From NCBI GenBank assembly GCA_035772785.1, contig JAOCPU010000005.1, positions 1 through 64,000 of the forward strand: 64,000 nucleotides of DNA, read 5' to 3'. Source of the DNA: Phlebiopsis flavidoalba. Its lineage: Eukaryota > Basidiomycota > Agaricomycetes > Polyporales > Phanerochaetaceae. Of this stretch, positions 33,073 through 44,150 are shown one piece after another. A program made the position numbers and the translations under genes. Within the stretch, counting starts at the first letter, position 1. Every line of letters begins with the position of its first letter. The notes beneath the pieces are model-generated. The model saw only the letters and a list, made by a program, of their open reading frames with translations, ran no database searches and was not told the origin of the DNA.

Positions 33073-35715
33073 ATGATGCGTGGGGCCGAAAAACAAATAG
33101 CTAGGGACGATGGGGAGGAAGAGGACGAGGTTCGATTTGTCTCTGTACACTAGAAACCCAACTAACCTGCTCGAGAATAGCTGTCTGATCCTGGCCAAGG
33201 GTTCAAGAAGGCGGAGGAAGGCGTCCTTGCAACGCGAAAGTGCGTGTGACCATAGTTTTTACTCCCCATTACCGAAGCTCACCACTGTCCAGAATACGAG
33301 CACTGCCTAAGCGAGCTGCAGTCAGCCAGAACCTTCGGGAGGCACGGCCCCTCAGCCTCAGGTACGTGCAACATGTATATGAGCGATGTAGGTATTTTAT
33401 GCGTGACCCTGCTGCAGGCACCTCCAATTGCTGCACCCAAGTTTGGTGGATTTGGCGGCTTTGGTGGCTTCGGTGCAGGAGGTGGCTACTGCAGGACGTC
33501 GTTCAACTTTAGTGCACACAACAAATGCAGCCCCTGCCGCTCCTTAGGCACACCCCCCCGGTCAGTGCGTTTGCATCGGCCGCGTCTAGCTCTCCCGCGA
33601 TTTCTGCGCAAGCCTTCAGACCTGTCCAACCCATTTTGGCTGCACCTGCAAGCATCGTCGGGTACACCAACCTGTTTGGCTGTGTGGTCGCCTGGTTGTT
33701 CGGTCGTCCCCGACGACACCCAGCCTATTTGCCGCACCTGGTCATCGCTGTTCGCACCCAAGCCGGCCTCCTCGGCTCGTGGCGCGACTTTGGGGGGGGG
33801 GGGGGGGGAAAAAAAAAAGGGTCAGCATCCGGGTCCTCTGATGTCAACGCCATTCGTCCGCACCCGCACCCCCTGGCGGCTCGTCAGCCGTGCCCAAACT
33901 TTTTTGCGGCCCCTTCGGCCTCATCCTACCCCGTCCAACCCTTTCTTGGTCACCAGCTGCTTCATCCAATGCGTTCTAGCTCGTCAACAACACCTGCATT
34001 AACTTCTTCTGCCAGTAGCTCCGCAAAGGCAGGTGTTGCTGCATTCCTCGGCGCTCCCCCGCTCGGACTTCGCTCCCGCTCCCGCTCCCGTCCCGCTCCT
34101 GCTCCTGCTCCCGCTTCCGCTCCTGCTCCTGGCACCCAAACCATCTACACCAACGGCGTCCATGTGCAAAATGGCAACGTCAAGGAGGATGCAAGACTAA
34201 ACTAAAAGCAGAGACGAAATACTACCGTGCGCTGAGGCGGGGACTCAATGTCTCCTTTGTTGATGCCGTCACTAAGACAGTGGACTCAGACCCCTTCTTG
34301 GATAGTGGCCGTTGTGTTGAACGAGTACAAGTCACTGAGAACGCAAATCAAAACAAGAATACGACGAGGACGTCAAGGCCAAGAGTCCTACAAGTGCTCC
34401 ACTCAATGCTCCTAAAGCATCGTCCTGCACCGACGCCACCAGCTACCGGACTCACCTTTGGATCCACATCTACTACCAAGTCCGAGCAGAAACCAGTGCC
34501 GTCTGCCCCAAGCTCAAATCCAATGGCCGCAATGCCTGCCCCACCAACTAGCTTCATCGGTTTTAACCCACCACCTGCTTCGTCGTCATCCACGGGGCCC
34601 AGTTGGAGGGCTTCACCCCCAAGTTCGAGACTCTCCCAGTGCTAACCCTTTTTCGTTTGGCTCGTCGTCATCCCAGTAGCTCGGCAGCCGCACAACCAAA
34701 ATCGGCTTTTACACTAGGCTCTACCACTGCATCGAAGAATTCGTTTAATTTCGGAGCGTCGTCCACCAAGCCATCAGAGCCGACTGCTGCCCCGTCTATC
34801 TTCTCGAGCAACCTCTTCAACACTGAAGCTCCTAAGACTGACAACAAGGAGGCGGACAAGGCAACCTCGTCGTCCAGTGCAAACCCCTTCGGCGGAAGCT
34901 TCTCGGATAAGCCCTCGCATCAGCACCAGCCAAGTCCTTGTTCGGTACACCGCCTCCCTCGAAATTGCCGTTTGGCATTCGGGGCCACAGGCAGCATCGG
35001 GAACCCCATTGGCTTCAGCTTTGGTAGTCCACCGAAAACTCCTGACGAAGAAGCCCGCCGCTCCTGCTGGCGGCTTCACGTTTGCTCCTCTAGTGCCTCA
35101 GGCGGTCAACGCTGAGGAGCCCGCGGCGGACAACGACACTGCGGCGGGCGCAGGTGCGACCACCGGGGGACGCACCCGCGCCGCTTGCGCCTAGTGGGTC
35201 CGTACATGACCTGGAAGGGGAGGGTGAGGACGGCGAAGAGACGACGTACAACGAACGGACGAAGGTGTACAAGATGACGAAACGCGAGAACGGCGCGCAG
35301 GATTGACGTGGACAGACAGCGGTGTCGGTGAGTAGAGTCGGCGTGTTTCCGGGCCGATGTGACATGGTTGATCACCAGGCAGGCCAAACTGAAGGTGAAG
35401 GCCCATAAAGAGAGCAACAGTCGCCGCCTTGCTCCTGCGGAATAGGGAACAACGTACCAGTATCCGGCAAGGTCGTCATTGTACGTCTGATCACCAGGTG
35501 TCATGGTGCTCGGTGACTCATTGTCATGTCTAGAACTTCAAACATCCACAGTGGCATGAATCCTTCAGTTGCAAAGAACGTAGTTTCATTCATGGGTCAT
35601 GTTGACGGGGAATCAGTCCCGTTCAAACTACGCCTCAAGACCCAACGAACAAGCAGACAAACTGAAGCAGACACTCGATAAAGAGATCGAGTTTGTCAAG
35701 TCGCATTCCGACTAG
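33073..35715 (+). CDS. NUP2/NUP50-like FG nucleoporin with RanBP1 domain
   Basis: NUP2/NUP50 is a mobile nucleoporin that speeds release of cargo and recycling of importin-alpha and binds Ran. The N-terminus MRGAEKQIARDDGEEEDE, then LSDPGQGFKKAEEGVLATRK and RALPKRAA across two introns, is the NUP50 importin-alpha-binding motif. An FG region starts with APKFGGFGGFGGFGAG near 33437-33480. The KYYRALRRGLNVSF-like block near 34222-34265 is a conserved NUP2 segment. The RanBP1 domain closes the protein: EDGEETTYNERTKVYKMTK (35230-35285), KVKAHKESNSRRLLLRN (35393-35443), then VVSFMGHVDGESVPFKLRLK (about 35579-35640) and KEIEFVKSHSD, stop 35713-35715. A G17A10 run (33792-33818) and a CTCCCG hexamer repeat (34070-34135, Pro/Ala-rich) lie in the middle. 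Several frame changes. Family call firm. Confidence 0.9.
33792..33818 (+). repeat. G17A10 homopolymer tract in coding region
   Basis: Seventeen G followed by ten A inside the nucleoporin middle region. It changes frame and looks like a homopolymer artefact or an unstable tract. Confidence 0.8.
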
Positions 35716-35943
35716 ATAGTCATTGTTGCAGACTCATTGCACGCCCCCTGCATAGTCATTCTCCCCGCCATTGCATGTCATTACTTTGCTATTAGAGTAG
35801 TGTGAGTGGGTAGTGTTTCCTTTCATTGCCTGTCCAAGGATTATTATCCTGTATGTTGCTACTATATCAGCCAGGTAGCCTGATCATCCGTTCCATACAC
35901 AGTGTGAATAAATACGATGCGCTGTGTTACATTCGATAGTTCC
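35716..35943. other. Short convergent spacer
   Basis: 3' ends of the nucleoporin (plus) and Rab GAP (minus) genes. AATAAA-like signal GAATAAATAC at 35907-35916. Confidence 0.5.
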
Positions 35944-38096
35944 TTATTTTCCGAAATGGCTTTGTGCATTGTGCCATGTTGAATAGTGGACAAAGGCTTC
36001 GCTGAGAAGCAGTTCGATCTCGTGATCTGCCCATCCTTGCGTGGGGAGGGACTGGAGAAACATGATGATACCCTAGAAGGGAGCGTTAGTCTACTACGCG
36101 CCTCGTTCCGCTGATGAGAGGCTACATACCTGGAAGTCCATTTCCTTGAGCTTTTTGCTCCATCTCACCAGGAACGCCGAGCAGACATAGAGATGGAATT
36201 GAGAGAAGGCGTCCGTTCCCTCGGCCTACGTTAGTGTCAAAAAGCTCAGCTGAGTCACGCAGACAACAAGTCTAGCGGCTACTACTCACCAGATAAGTGT
36301 CCCACACCATCCGTATGGTGTTCTGAACACTGATCTCGCGCATCAGCAAGCAGTTCATCCATCGGAAAGCAAAACTGCATGAATTCGACATTTTCCGCTT
36401 CCCAGGTGAGCGGCAAGCGGAGCTGCGGGAAGACGTGTTCAATGGCCGTCAGGCGAACGCGTCGACGTGATGCCACGTACGATCGATGCGAGCGACAAGC
36501 TCGGCCATGCGTTTTACGCTACGGTGTATGCCCGGCTGCCCGGCTATGTAGTGTTGTCCTGTATGCCGTCCAATAGTCGCGACAGACACCAGAATGAAAT
36601 CCGCTTCGATGGCGTTCAGAGCTTCTGGGGGAAGTAACCCGGGGTCGAATTCTTCTTTCAGGGTCAGAATCTGTTCTATGATTGAGAAGGTTGCCACATC
36701 GACAGCGAAAATCTTTCCGCACCAATGTACGGCGGACAGGAATACTTTGGTAGAAGGGGGTGACAAGGTCGTCCTTTTATGCCTTGAACAATACCCGCTT
36801 TGCTGGGTGTCGTATCGCCCAAACGTATAATATTCGTTCCAAACTCTAGTATATATCCTGATGAGCGCATACAACGGGACAGAGATATTGCCACTCACTC
36901 TTTGCGTCGTAGCATGCATCCACAATCGAACGCCCGGCCTCGTACGAGGAACGTCCAATTTCGATTTGATGCCATATTTTTGCTGGTCAAGGCCGTCCCT
37001 ATTCCGTGCAAAAGCGAGCTCGACGAGCGATAGGTACTCTGAACGTTTGCGTGCAAGGGTCGATACTCGTAGAGGAGCATGGGGGAGCGGAAGATATCCC
37101 TTGCGGAAGCACATATGAGCAAGTCCTTTGGTAAAGCAGTACACTCACAAGGAGAAGTGGCCATGATATCGGTCGCAGGTCGTCTGGGACACCAAGGGGG
37201 GGGGGGGTTCCATGCTAGCTTGCGTAGTTGGGCTACACGAATGCTCCCAGTCACGATACACTGTGTGGCAATGAGAAATCTAACACGCACCCATGCTAAC
37301 ATCCTCTGCTGTCAAACATGTTTCAAACTTCTTCTTTGCGTCGATTTGACCGAATGAGCGTTTCCCTCCCGCATCAGTTTCTCGGAGTTGTCTCCAGCTA
37401 GCAGGGAAAGCGGAGGGAGCCATTTCGAGTGTGAGATTGTGAGCTGTTCTGGCGGGATTTACGGTGCCACCAAATGCAGGGGATCTAGGGCATTGTAAGG
37501 AGGCCGATAGAGCAGGTTATCGCATGCGCTGAATAGTACCCTTGACGATGTCATCAACATCCTCCCTGATCGTCGAGGCAGGAGCGAGCTTGGACTTGGT
37601 CATGTGGAAACCGCAGGGTGATCGGTTGTGCCCTCTTCTGAGTCGAAATCGCCAACTACCAAGTCCCTTCGACCTCATGATCTACATGGCCCTTCGCGAT
37701 GGTCCTCCCTCTAAACTCAGCCTTCTCCTCGCTGACGTGGAGTTGCTCGTGGTCCTGACTGTTTGGTCCACCCCTGCCTCGGTGGCTGGACATCGTCCGT
37801 GCGCGGGGAATAGGAGTCTGGGCACCATCAACGTGTGTGTATGATGATGCTATCGTCGAAGTAGACCTGTTTTGATTTGGGTTTGGGTAGACCGGGTCTT
37901 GGGGCTGTCGAAGACGTGGCGGCCTTGCTCGCAGGCTTGTTTCCAACCCGCCGCTTTCGAGGACTCCTCGTGCAGAGCCACTGTCCCCAAGCGTCATCTT
38001 CGCCCCAGTCTGAGATGGAGTATACGACCCAAAGTGACTGAATTCAACCACATTAAGGCCAATGTGTGGTCGAGCTGGTGGTGGACGAGCAGACAT
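35944..38096 (-). CDS. GYP1: GYP1-like Rab GTPase-activating protein (TBC domain)
   Basis: GYP1/TBC1D22 proteins carry a TBC domain that stimulates GTP hydrolysis by Ypt1/Rab at the Golgi. The start at 38096 opens MSARPPPARPHIGLNVVEF; a Ser/Pro-rich N-terminus follows, then STIREDVDDIVKGTIQ, KKKFETCLTAEDV and VAQLRKLAWN with a P-D-D-L-R-P block near 37190. The TBC core includes EYLSLVE, the Arg-finger site DVPRTRPGVRLWMHATTQR (36980-36900), a VQGI Gln-finger block near 36795, PPEALNAIEADF, IAGQPGIHRSVKRMAELVAR, WMNCLLMREISVQNTIRM, AEGTDAFSQFHLYVCSAFLV, FLQSLPTQGW and a C-terminal FHN-like tail ending HFGK at the stop 35944-35946. Segment order and the EGTDAFS..LYVCSAFLVRWS block identify the GYP1 branch. 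A G12 run (37196-37207, C on the coding strand) shifts the frame at the start of the domain. Confidence 0.92.
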
Positions 38097-38479
38097 AATA
38101 ATTACCGAGTGACACCGTCCACGGTCCACGATTGAAGCAGCATTGTAGACGCCCTCCAGAATACTAGATCCTGCTGGGCGGATCAGCCATCAGCGCATCA
38201 GCTCGTCACGTCGGGATGCACGTTTTAGGCTTTCTACAGAAGTCCACAGACAGGAATTTCATTGAACAAATAATGATGGCTACAAGACATGGCAGGGCTG
38301 AGGCTACAGTATAAAGAGGCGATATTCATTTGACTCGAATAATGTTGCTGGTTTCTTTCCAAAGGGCGATTGAAGACCATAACATATACTTACTCAGCAC
38401 GAGGCTAACACAAGTTGAAGCTCATGACGATTCTCTACACACTAGTGTATTAACAAACGTAAGGCACAAATGAAGAGAC
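38097..38479. other. Spacer, nothing recognised
   Basis: No coding signature; contains the presumed GYP1 promoter. Confidence 0.5.
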
Positions 38480-39385
38480 ATCATACGAACGTTTACGAGA
38501 TCTTCTATTCGTCCATCCATAGCGGCGTTTAAAGTCGCTTTCAAAGCCCTTCAGCCATTGAACCTGGGTTCAATCGGTTAGTACTATCAGGGTCGGGCTA
38601 GGGTGGACGGTATAGTCAGTCTCGGAAGTGCATGCCATGCTCATGAATTGAACCACAAAACAATCCTTACGTTTGTGGAAGGTAATGGCTGTGGAAGGAC
38701 GCGGTTCGAAGAGGATAGACAGGGAAAGAAGCTCATAGGAATTGGAGGTCTTTACAGGGTCACTGAGGAGTCTGGCAAGGCGTGTCGTATATCGATGAAC
38801 AGTAGAGCCTGCGGTGCCAGCGGACGTAGGTGAAGCCCATACTTGCATGGCGCCTACGAGGTTAGGGCATCAGTAGTTACTCTGGCGCAAATGAGACACT
38901 TGTCGATTAGACTATACCTTCACAAAGTGGATCCCCTGTCAATGGATAGGCTGTGCCCCAAGCTTTCTCGTCCATCACCACCCATCGAGCTCGATCCGAT
39001 ACTGTGAGGTAGCTCTCCCAGTCGTACAGCTCACGACTCTCTTTTTCCCGAAAGTGCTCGAGAACCGAGCCTCCGCGTGTTCTAAACCCCTGCTGTTGTC
39101 CGAGCTCTCGGTCGACGTTGTCCTGTCTTGGCGCGCCCGTTGAATGCGAGGAGAATAAGCTCTTGTTTGCTCTGGAGCACGAGAAATAGCAGTCTGCGTG
39201 GAATCCGGCACGAGTCTTGACTTTTGTTTAGAGCCTGGGTTATGTTAGTCTCGGCGTCCAAAGCCCCCCCTCGGCCCTCCTTGCGAGGCTGATGGATGCC
39301 ACGCGCACAGATTGTGCAGTCGGTTCGGCTAGGGTAGATCGAAACGGTTGTGGTTAGAGCTATAGGGCGTTGGTAGATGTGACAT
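38480..39385 (-). CDS. Uncharacterised spliced gene
   Basis: Not recognised. On the minus strand a start at 39385 gives MSHLPTPYSSNHNRFDLP and a Ser/Arg-rich N-terminal half. A well-formed block follows, ELYDWESYLTVSDRARWVVM then DEKAWGTAYPLTGDPLCEG (39030-38920). An intron (GTATAG..CTAACCTCGTAG) separates it from an exon with VHRYTTRLARLLSDPVKTSN (38800-38740) and ELLSLSILFEPRPSTAITFH. A second intron starts GTAAGG and ends before QWLKGFESDFKRRYGW (about 38560-38510). Three good exon pieces joined by canonical introns argue for a real gene of about 250-280 residues. No signal peptide or membrane helix. Function unknown. Confidence 0.45.
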
Positions 39386-42300
39386 CTCTGTACAGATGGC
39401 GCTTGTTCGCAGAAAACCGGCTGCAACGGCGCGGCCTAGCTTTGGCGGCAGAGGGATGTCGCCGACTGAAGTTGTGCCGGTGAGCAGCGTGGCAGGCGCG
39501 GCAACAGCGCTACCCTTTCAGAGCCCGCTAAACGCCACGAACGGGCGAGTACGCTGAAGAGTGTAGTATAACGACGCCGCTGCAATTACATGGAGCATAC
39601 TCAAGAAAAAAAGCGAAGACTGCGGCTATTCTTCTTCTTCTTCGTTGGGGTCTCTTTTTCTGTTTTCTCTTTCGCTGAACAAGTCTGCTGGGACGGCCCT
39701 CTCGTACTTTCGATACGGAGAGTACTTCTGTGCACAGGGGCGTGTGAGGCGCGTCCCCCATTAGACAACCTCTTACAGCTCGAAGCGCAAGGCCTTGCAT
39801 AGATGGCTCGGTCAGTACGTTTAAACAATATGCTAATGTATGCCTGGCCAGAGGTTGCCTTGACGTTTGTGCTTTCTTGTTGCTGGGGCACGGGGGGGTG
39901 GTTGGTGTCTTTGTGCGAACGGGCAGGAAGCGGCTTACAGTGGGTTTTGGCACGCGCTGTGGTGCTGGGCTTTTGTATGACGCATCAGGGAACCTATGGT
40001 CCTCGTCATCCGTGTGTAGCGGGTGTGGGGCCGAGGGATCCGTGGGTGGCCGGACCGTTGGTTGGTTGTTCATGAGATGCACGCGTCGCGCGAAAAAAAG
40101 GCGACCTGTGATGACAGTTGAGATGGCAAGAAAAGACGATGCTTTTTGCAGCCACGATCGCGCCTGCTAAGGAGACCCCATGAGTTTGAGGAAGGGGTTG
40201 TCCTTCTTCTCGGAGGACATATACGTCAAACAGTGTTCGCCTGTGCCCTTGTGGGTCGTTGAAGTCTAGGGTCTGCTTGTGCTAATGTCCATAGCCTCAC
40301 GAATCATGGTCGCGAACATGGATCTTCGAACTCTTCGTCGATATTCGTCGTCGTCCTCGGTCTCAGTAGAGTCGTCGCTTTTCGTCTTCGTCGTCCTCGT
40401 CCGAGTCGTAGGGATCTGCCTCTGACGAGCCAAAAAAAATGCTACACAGTTTGCAGAGAAGTGGCATCGAGTCGTAGTCCGAGTCGTATCGGTCTGGCCC
40501 TTATCGTAGTGATTGTCGGAGGGAGGGGTGACGTAAAAAAGTAAGCGTTGCTCCCTGTGTCCCTTTTTGGCCTGTTGTTTATTAACCGGGTACCAAGGGG
40601 GGAGGGGCGTCATCGTACGTCTTTCTTCCCATCCTTGTTTTGCTCATTGTAGCGTGCGATGACAGCAGGAGAGCGGTTTTTGAGGTCCGCGAGACGACCC
40701 AGACGGTCGTCGATTGCTTACAGAGGCCCCTTTGATAGTTCTACATCCCGTGATGAACGATGGTTGGTTGACAAATCGAAGTATCGCATCCACTTACAAG
40801 GTTGATATACTTCCAAACGGTCCCTGGAGGATGTGTTTTCTCTTTGGTCTTAAAGTGAGGGGAACCGAGGAGGAAGTCCTTGTAGAGCATCCGACATCTT
40901 TCATTTACTATGGGCTCGCAGGGAGAATGATTTGTGCATCTTGGACCCACGCAAATACTCTTCCGGCTTCTCACGCGGCTCCTTCAACACTGCCACTGCT
41001 GACCTTCCTCCATGGTCAACAGAGGACTTTCAAGAAGCTCTGTGTAGCTGGACTAGACATCTTTGGACGCGTTCGAGAGGCGCCAATGATCCACGCTGCT
41101 AGGCCGATATTGACTCCTACAGAAAGGTCGCCCATCTTGCGGCGTCCCAAAGCTTCTGCGGGAATGGTTTTCGCATCGCGGGGGTGTCTCGTCAATGGCT
41201 TCGCTGAGAATGCCGAGCAAAATCTGTTTGCGGCAAAGGAGACTGTGGAAGACAGAGCTCGACGACAATAGAATACCAAGAACGACTTGTGCACGCTCTT
41301 CAAGCTGACCCCAGTCAAAACACAAATTCGGGCTGATCGTCGCCAGGTTCCTTGTAAGTATTGGTTTTGAAATATACACTCCAATGGGCTGGGGGAAATG
41401 GTTCAGGTGCAGATGAGTGGGCGTGGGGAATTAATGATAAGGTGTAAAACGAACGTACGAGCGCGGTGGTGGCGAGCAAGGCAAATCTTTGCTGATTCAC
41501 AGTCACGATAATATTACCAAATCATACAGGACGAGTGGTTATTTGTATCGGAAACTCTCGTCAGACCGCAGCGTCTTTTGGACTTGGATTCGTGTGTTGA
41601 AGCCCCTGTCGACAGTATTCGGTTAAGATGCTTCCCGCCAGCCTCCAAACTTAGCAGGGCGAGCATCATGTAGGCATTGTGTATCCTGAGCGTAGTATCG
41701 TGAGTGCGCCAATAAATGAATATATGGGTACTTAAGGGAAACCATTCTGACGGACCTAGACGCGATGACAGTGGCAACCTTCTTGGCGTCGGTGAAGGGG
41801 GTCTGGAGTTTTGTTGTTTTTCTGTTGTTTCCGGACTGGGACGCGAGGATGGCGAAGCCCTAACTTCGAGCTCTATCGTGCTGTAAAATAGTGTCATGGT
41901 CTTGAAGAATCTGTAATCTCGTCGCTGCGAGCATCTAGAACGCGACGAACAGGTCCGTGAGAGGCTTAGAACGAGTACGACGGCGACACAGACAGCATAC
42001 CAAGGAATTTGGCCTCTGCGATTCAGTCTTGATAGCAGCCTCTGAGGTAAACCTTGTGATCTAATAGCCTGGGCCGTAGTCTAAGTGTGCCATTAAGATC
42101 CCTCTGAGGATGGCCGTAATATGCGTCCGGCGACATAAATGAGACTTGGCCACATACCGCCGAGAAGGTTCTAGCTGTCCTCTCTCCCACTCATCCGAAT
42201 TTTGGACGACACTATCTCAAGTCCTGTACCCATTGCGCCTTCTTTACCATTACGGAGTACAAGTGGCGCCCTGACTGTTGGTCGTGTTTGTTACCGTATT

Positions 42301-42770
42301 CATCGCGTTTGGGCCGGCAGAATGCTTGCGAAAAGAAGAGAGGCTGATGAACTTCTACTGGGGCCGACGTGGGAACGACTGCTTTGTGGACGTAGATTTC
42401 GAGGTGGGGGGCTGCTTTACACCTTTATTCGCTGCAGATGAGGGTGCCATGTCAGCCAACACCGAGAGGAGGTCGTCGACGCCACCCCTGTAAAGACTGT
42501 GCGTGGAACTAGGTTCAAGAGCTGTGAGAGCAGCCGACTCGAGACAAAGCAAGCTCGTCTCTTAATCCTTATATTGGCAGTCATTAACCGTAAGCGCCGT
42601 CTCCTCCCGCATCATGCATCAAGAGCTGCCATCACGCGTCATCATGCCAATCGACGTCGCGGGCGGCGGCGCAGTCCGTCCATCTGGGACCCACACAAAG
42701 ACACCCTGATTGATACCCGCGCCGGATCGTTCGTTTTCTAGCTTCGTGAAAACCCCGCCTTCTTGTCTTT
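39386..42770. other. Weak coding fragments, no family
   Basis: Several minus-strand frames look partly coding. 40082-39528 is Pro- and Arg-rich without motif. 40600-40270 ends in an acidic block, TETEDDDEYRRRVRRSM. 40690-40612 carries LGRLADLKNRSPAVIARYNE, which resembles a last exon. 41320-41053 is open and contains DWGQLEERAQVVLGI. None can be tied to a family or to each other with confidence. A plus-strand 185-codon frame at 40714-41271 is antisense to these and I do not favour it. Confidence 0.35.
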
Positions 42771-43811
42771 GATCTCAATGGGTCGTGGCACTTTGTACAC
42801 AAGCCTTTCTTTCACTTATTAAGAGTACTATGAGCTGCATTGATCGTTTTGTAGCAGAGTGTGTTTTCGATATTTGCCTGCATGGCCTTGAGTTGGTACC
42901 TGAAACAGCGCAGCCAGTTCGAGGCTGTGAGGCGCTACTCACCGCAACGCAGCGCAAGCCTTACGCCACGTGATCCCGGCTGGGCGGATCGCCATATGCT
43001 CTATATACATTAAGCCCAAGACGGCCTGATGCATGTTGGCTGCCCCTTTTGTGACCGTCGCTGCATTGACGTCTAACGACCCCTCAACGTCCGTTCTGTT
43101 CGCCTCGCGCATGGGACGGATTGTTGATTCCCTTTTTCTTTTTCTTCTCACCCCTCTTTGTGTTCTCTTTGTGTCCAGTCTAGTTCTCGTGACCACGCGT
43201 TGCACTTGAGGGAGCCTTCTAAAGTTTCTGTGTGAGGTCGACAATCCCCAACTTTGCGCGCTTTGGAATCCTACGTGAACAACGCACAGCGACAGCAGTT
43301 CATAATAGTTCTCCACTTTAATTTCGTAACAATGGCAGCATGGCTCGATACCCCTGCTGGTTGACGCTCTCGCAGCAAGACTACACTGATTCCCTGGTTT
43401 CCATGCGATCATTCGTGCATCTTGGCCTGCCAAGGTATCCGCCGACCTTCAGTTCAAACGGTAGCTGGGAGTCTGGTTCTAGCGGAGCACTATCAGATCC
43501 TGGATACGGCAGTTATACGTTTGGACTGTGGGACGGCACAACACGGTTATTTCACATGGCAGCGCGGGAGCCGGGGGGAATCGTCAAGAAACCCCGTCCT
43601 CTTTGATCAGGGTTTTTGGGTAGTTCGGCCAAACATGAGTATGGGAGAGCATGACTGCTGTTTTTGACGAACACCGGTGGCGGGAGCGTGGATTTTGGAT
43701 TCGTTGGTGTTTGAGACGCAGGTTGGGGGCAGCGAACCCCGTGAGTCAAAATTCGTCCTATAACTTGCGCTATGCATACTGAAGAGAGAGCATCGCCAAC
43801 AAGTGTCCCAA
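42771..43811. other. No gene recognised
   Basis: A TATA-like CTATATACA at 42999-43007 is followed by pyrimidine-rich DNA at 43110-43170 that resembles a fungal promoter, but no start codon with a convincing protein follows it directly. Confidence 0.35.
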
Positions 43812-44150
43812 ATGACGATCGACGACACCAACTACCACCCATCTCGCTACGCTTATCCATCCGCCTCTCAATGGCAAGTCGCATCCGGCTCTGACATTTG
43901 CAACACGGAACCACACAGTAAACCGTACGGTGAGTATGTTTTGAGGGTAATCATTAAAGTTTAAATCTTCTCCGCTAACACACGAAACACGTAACGGATG
44001 GCTGAGAGAGCGAACTCTGTACATTCGATGGAGACGCTGTTGCCCGGTGCTACGGTTCTGTGGTGGTCGTTCGATCACGGGAGTTTTACCAACGGTCCTC
44101 CTGTTAGGGTGGACGGGCCGACACCAGCAGCTGAACGGGCGAGCCAACGT
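43812..44150 (+). CDS. Possible spliced gene, incomplete, unassigned
   Basis: A start at 43812 opens MTIDDTNYHPSRYAYPSASQ and continues with a Cys-containing stretch to a canonical donor GTGAGT at 43930. After a short intron with a CTAAC branch site (43973-43977), 44015-44150 reads in pieces as CTFDGDAV, YGSVV, DHGSFTNGPP. The order IDDT...Y.P...W...(C)...TFxGxAV...YGSVVxDHG recalls secreted or membrane-anchored beta-sandwich proteins that are common in Agaricomycetes. The frame shifts twice in the second exon and no end is visible. Low confidence; it may be a fragment. Confidence 0.3.

Noticed and set aside
37080..37130. Short resemblance to U6 snRNA (GCGGAAGCACATATGAG)
   Set aside because: Only a dozen bases match, the conserved ACAGAGA region is missing and the stretch lies inside the GYP1 coding region.
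40714..41271. 185-codon plus-strand open frame
   Set aside because: Antisense to minus-strand coding-like exons, without a recognisable motif.
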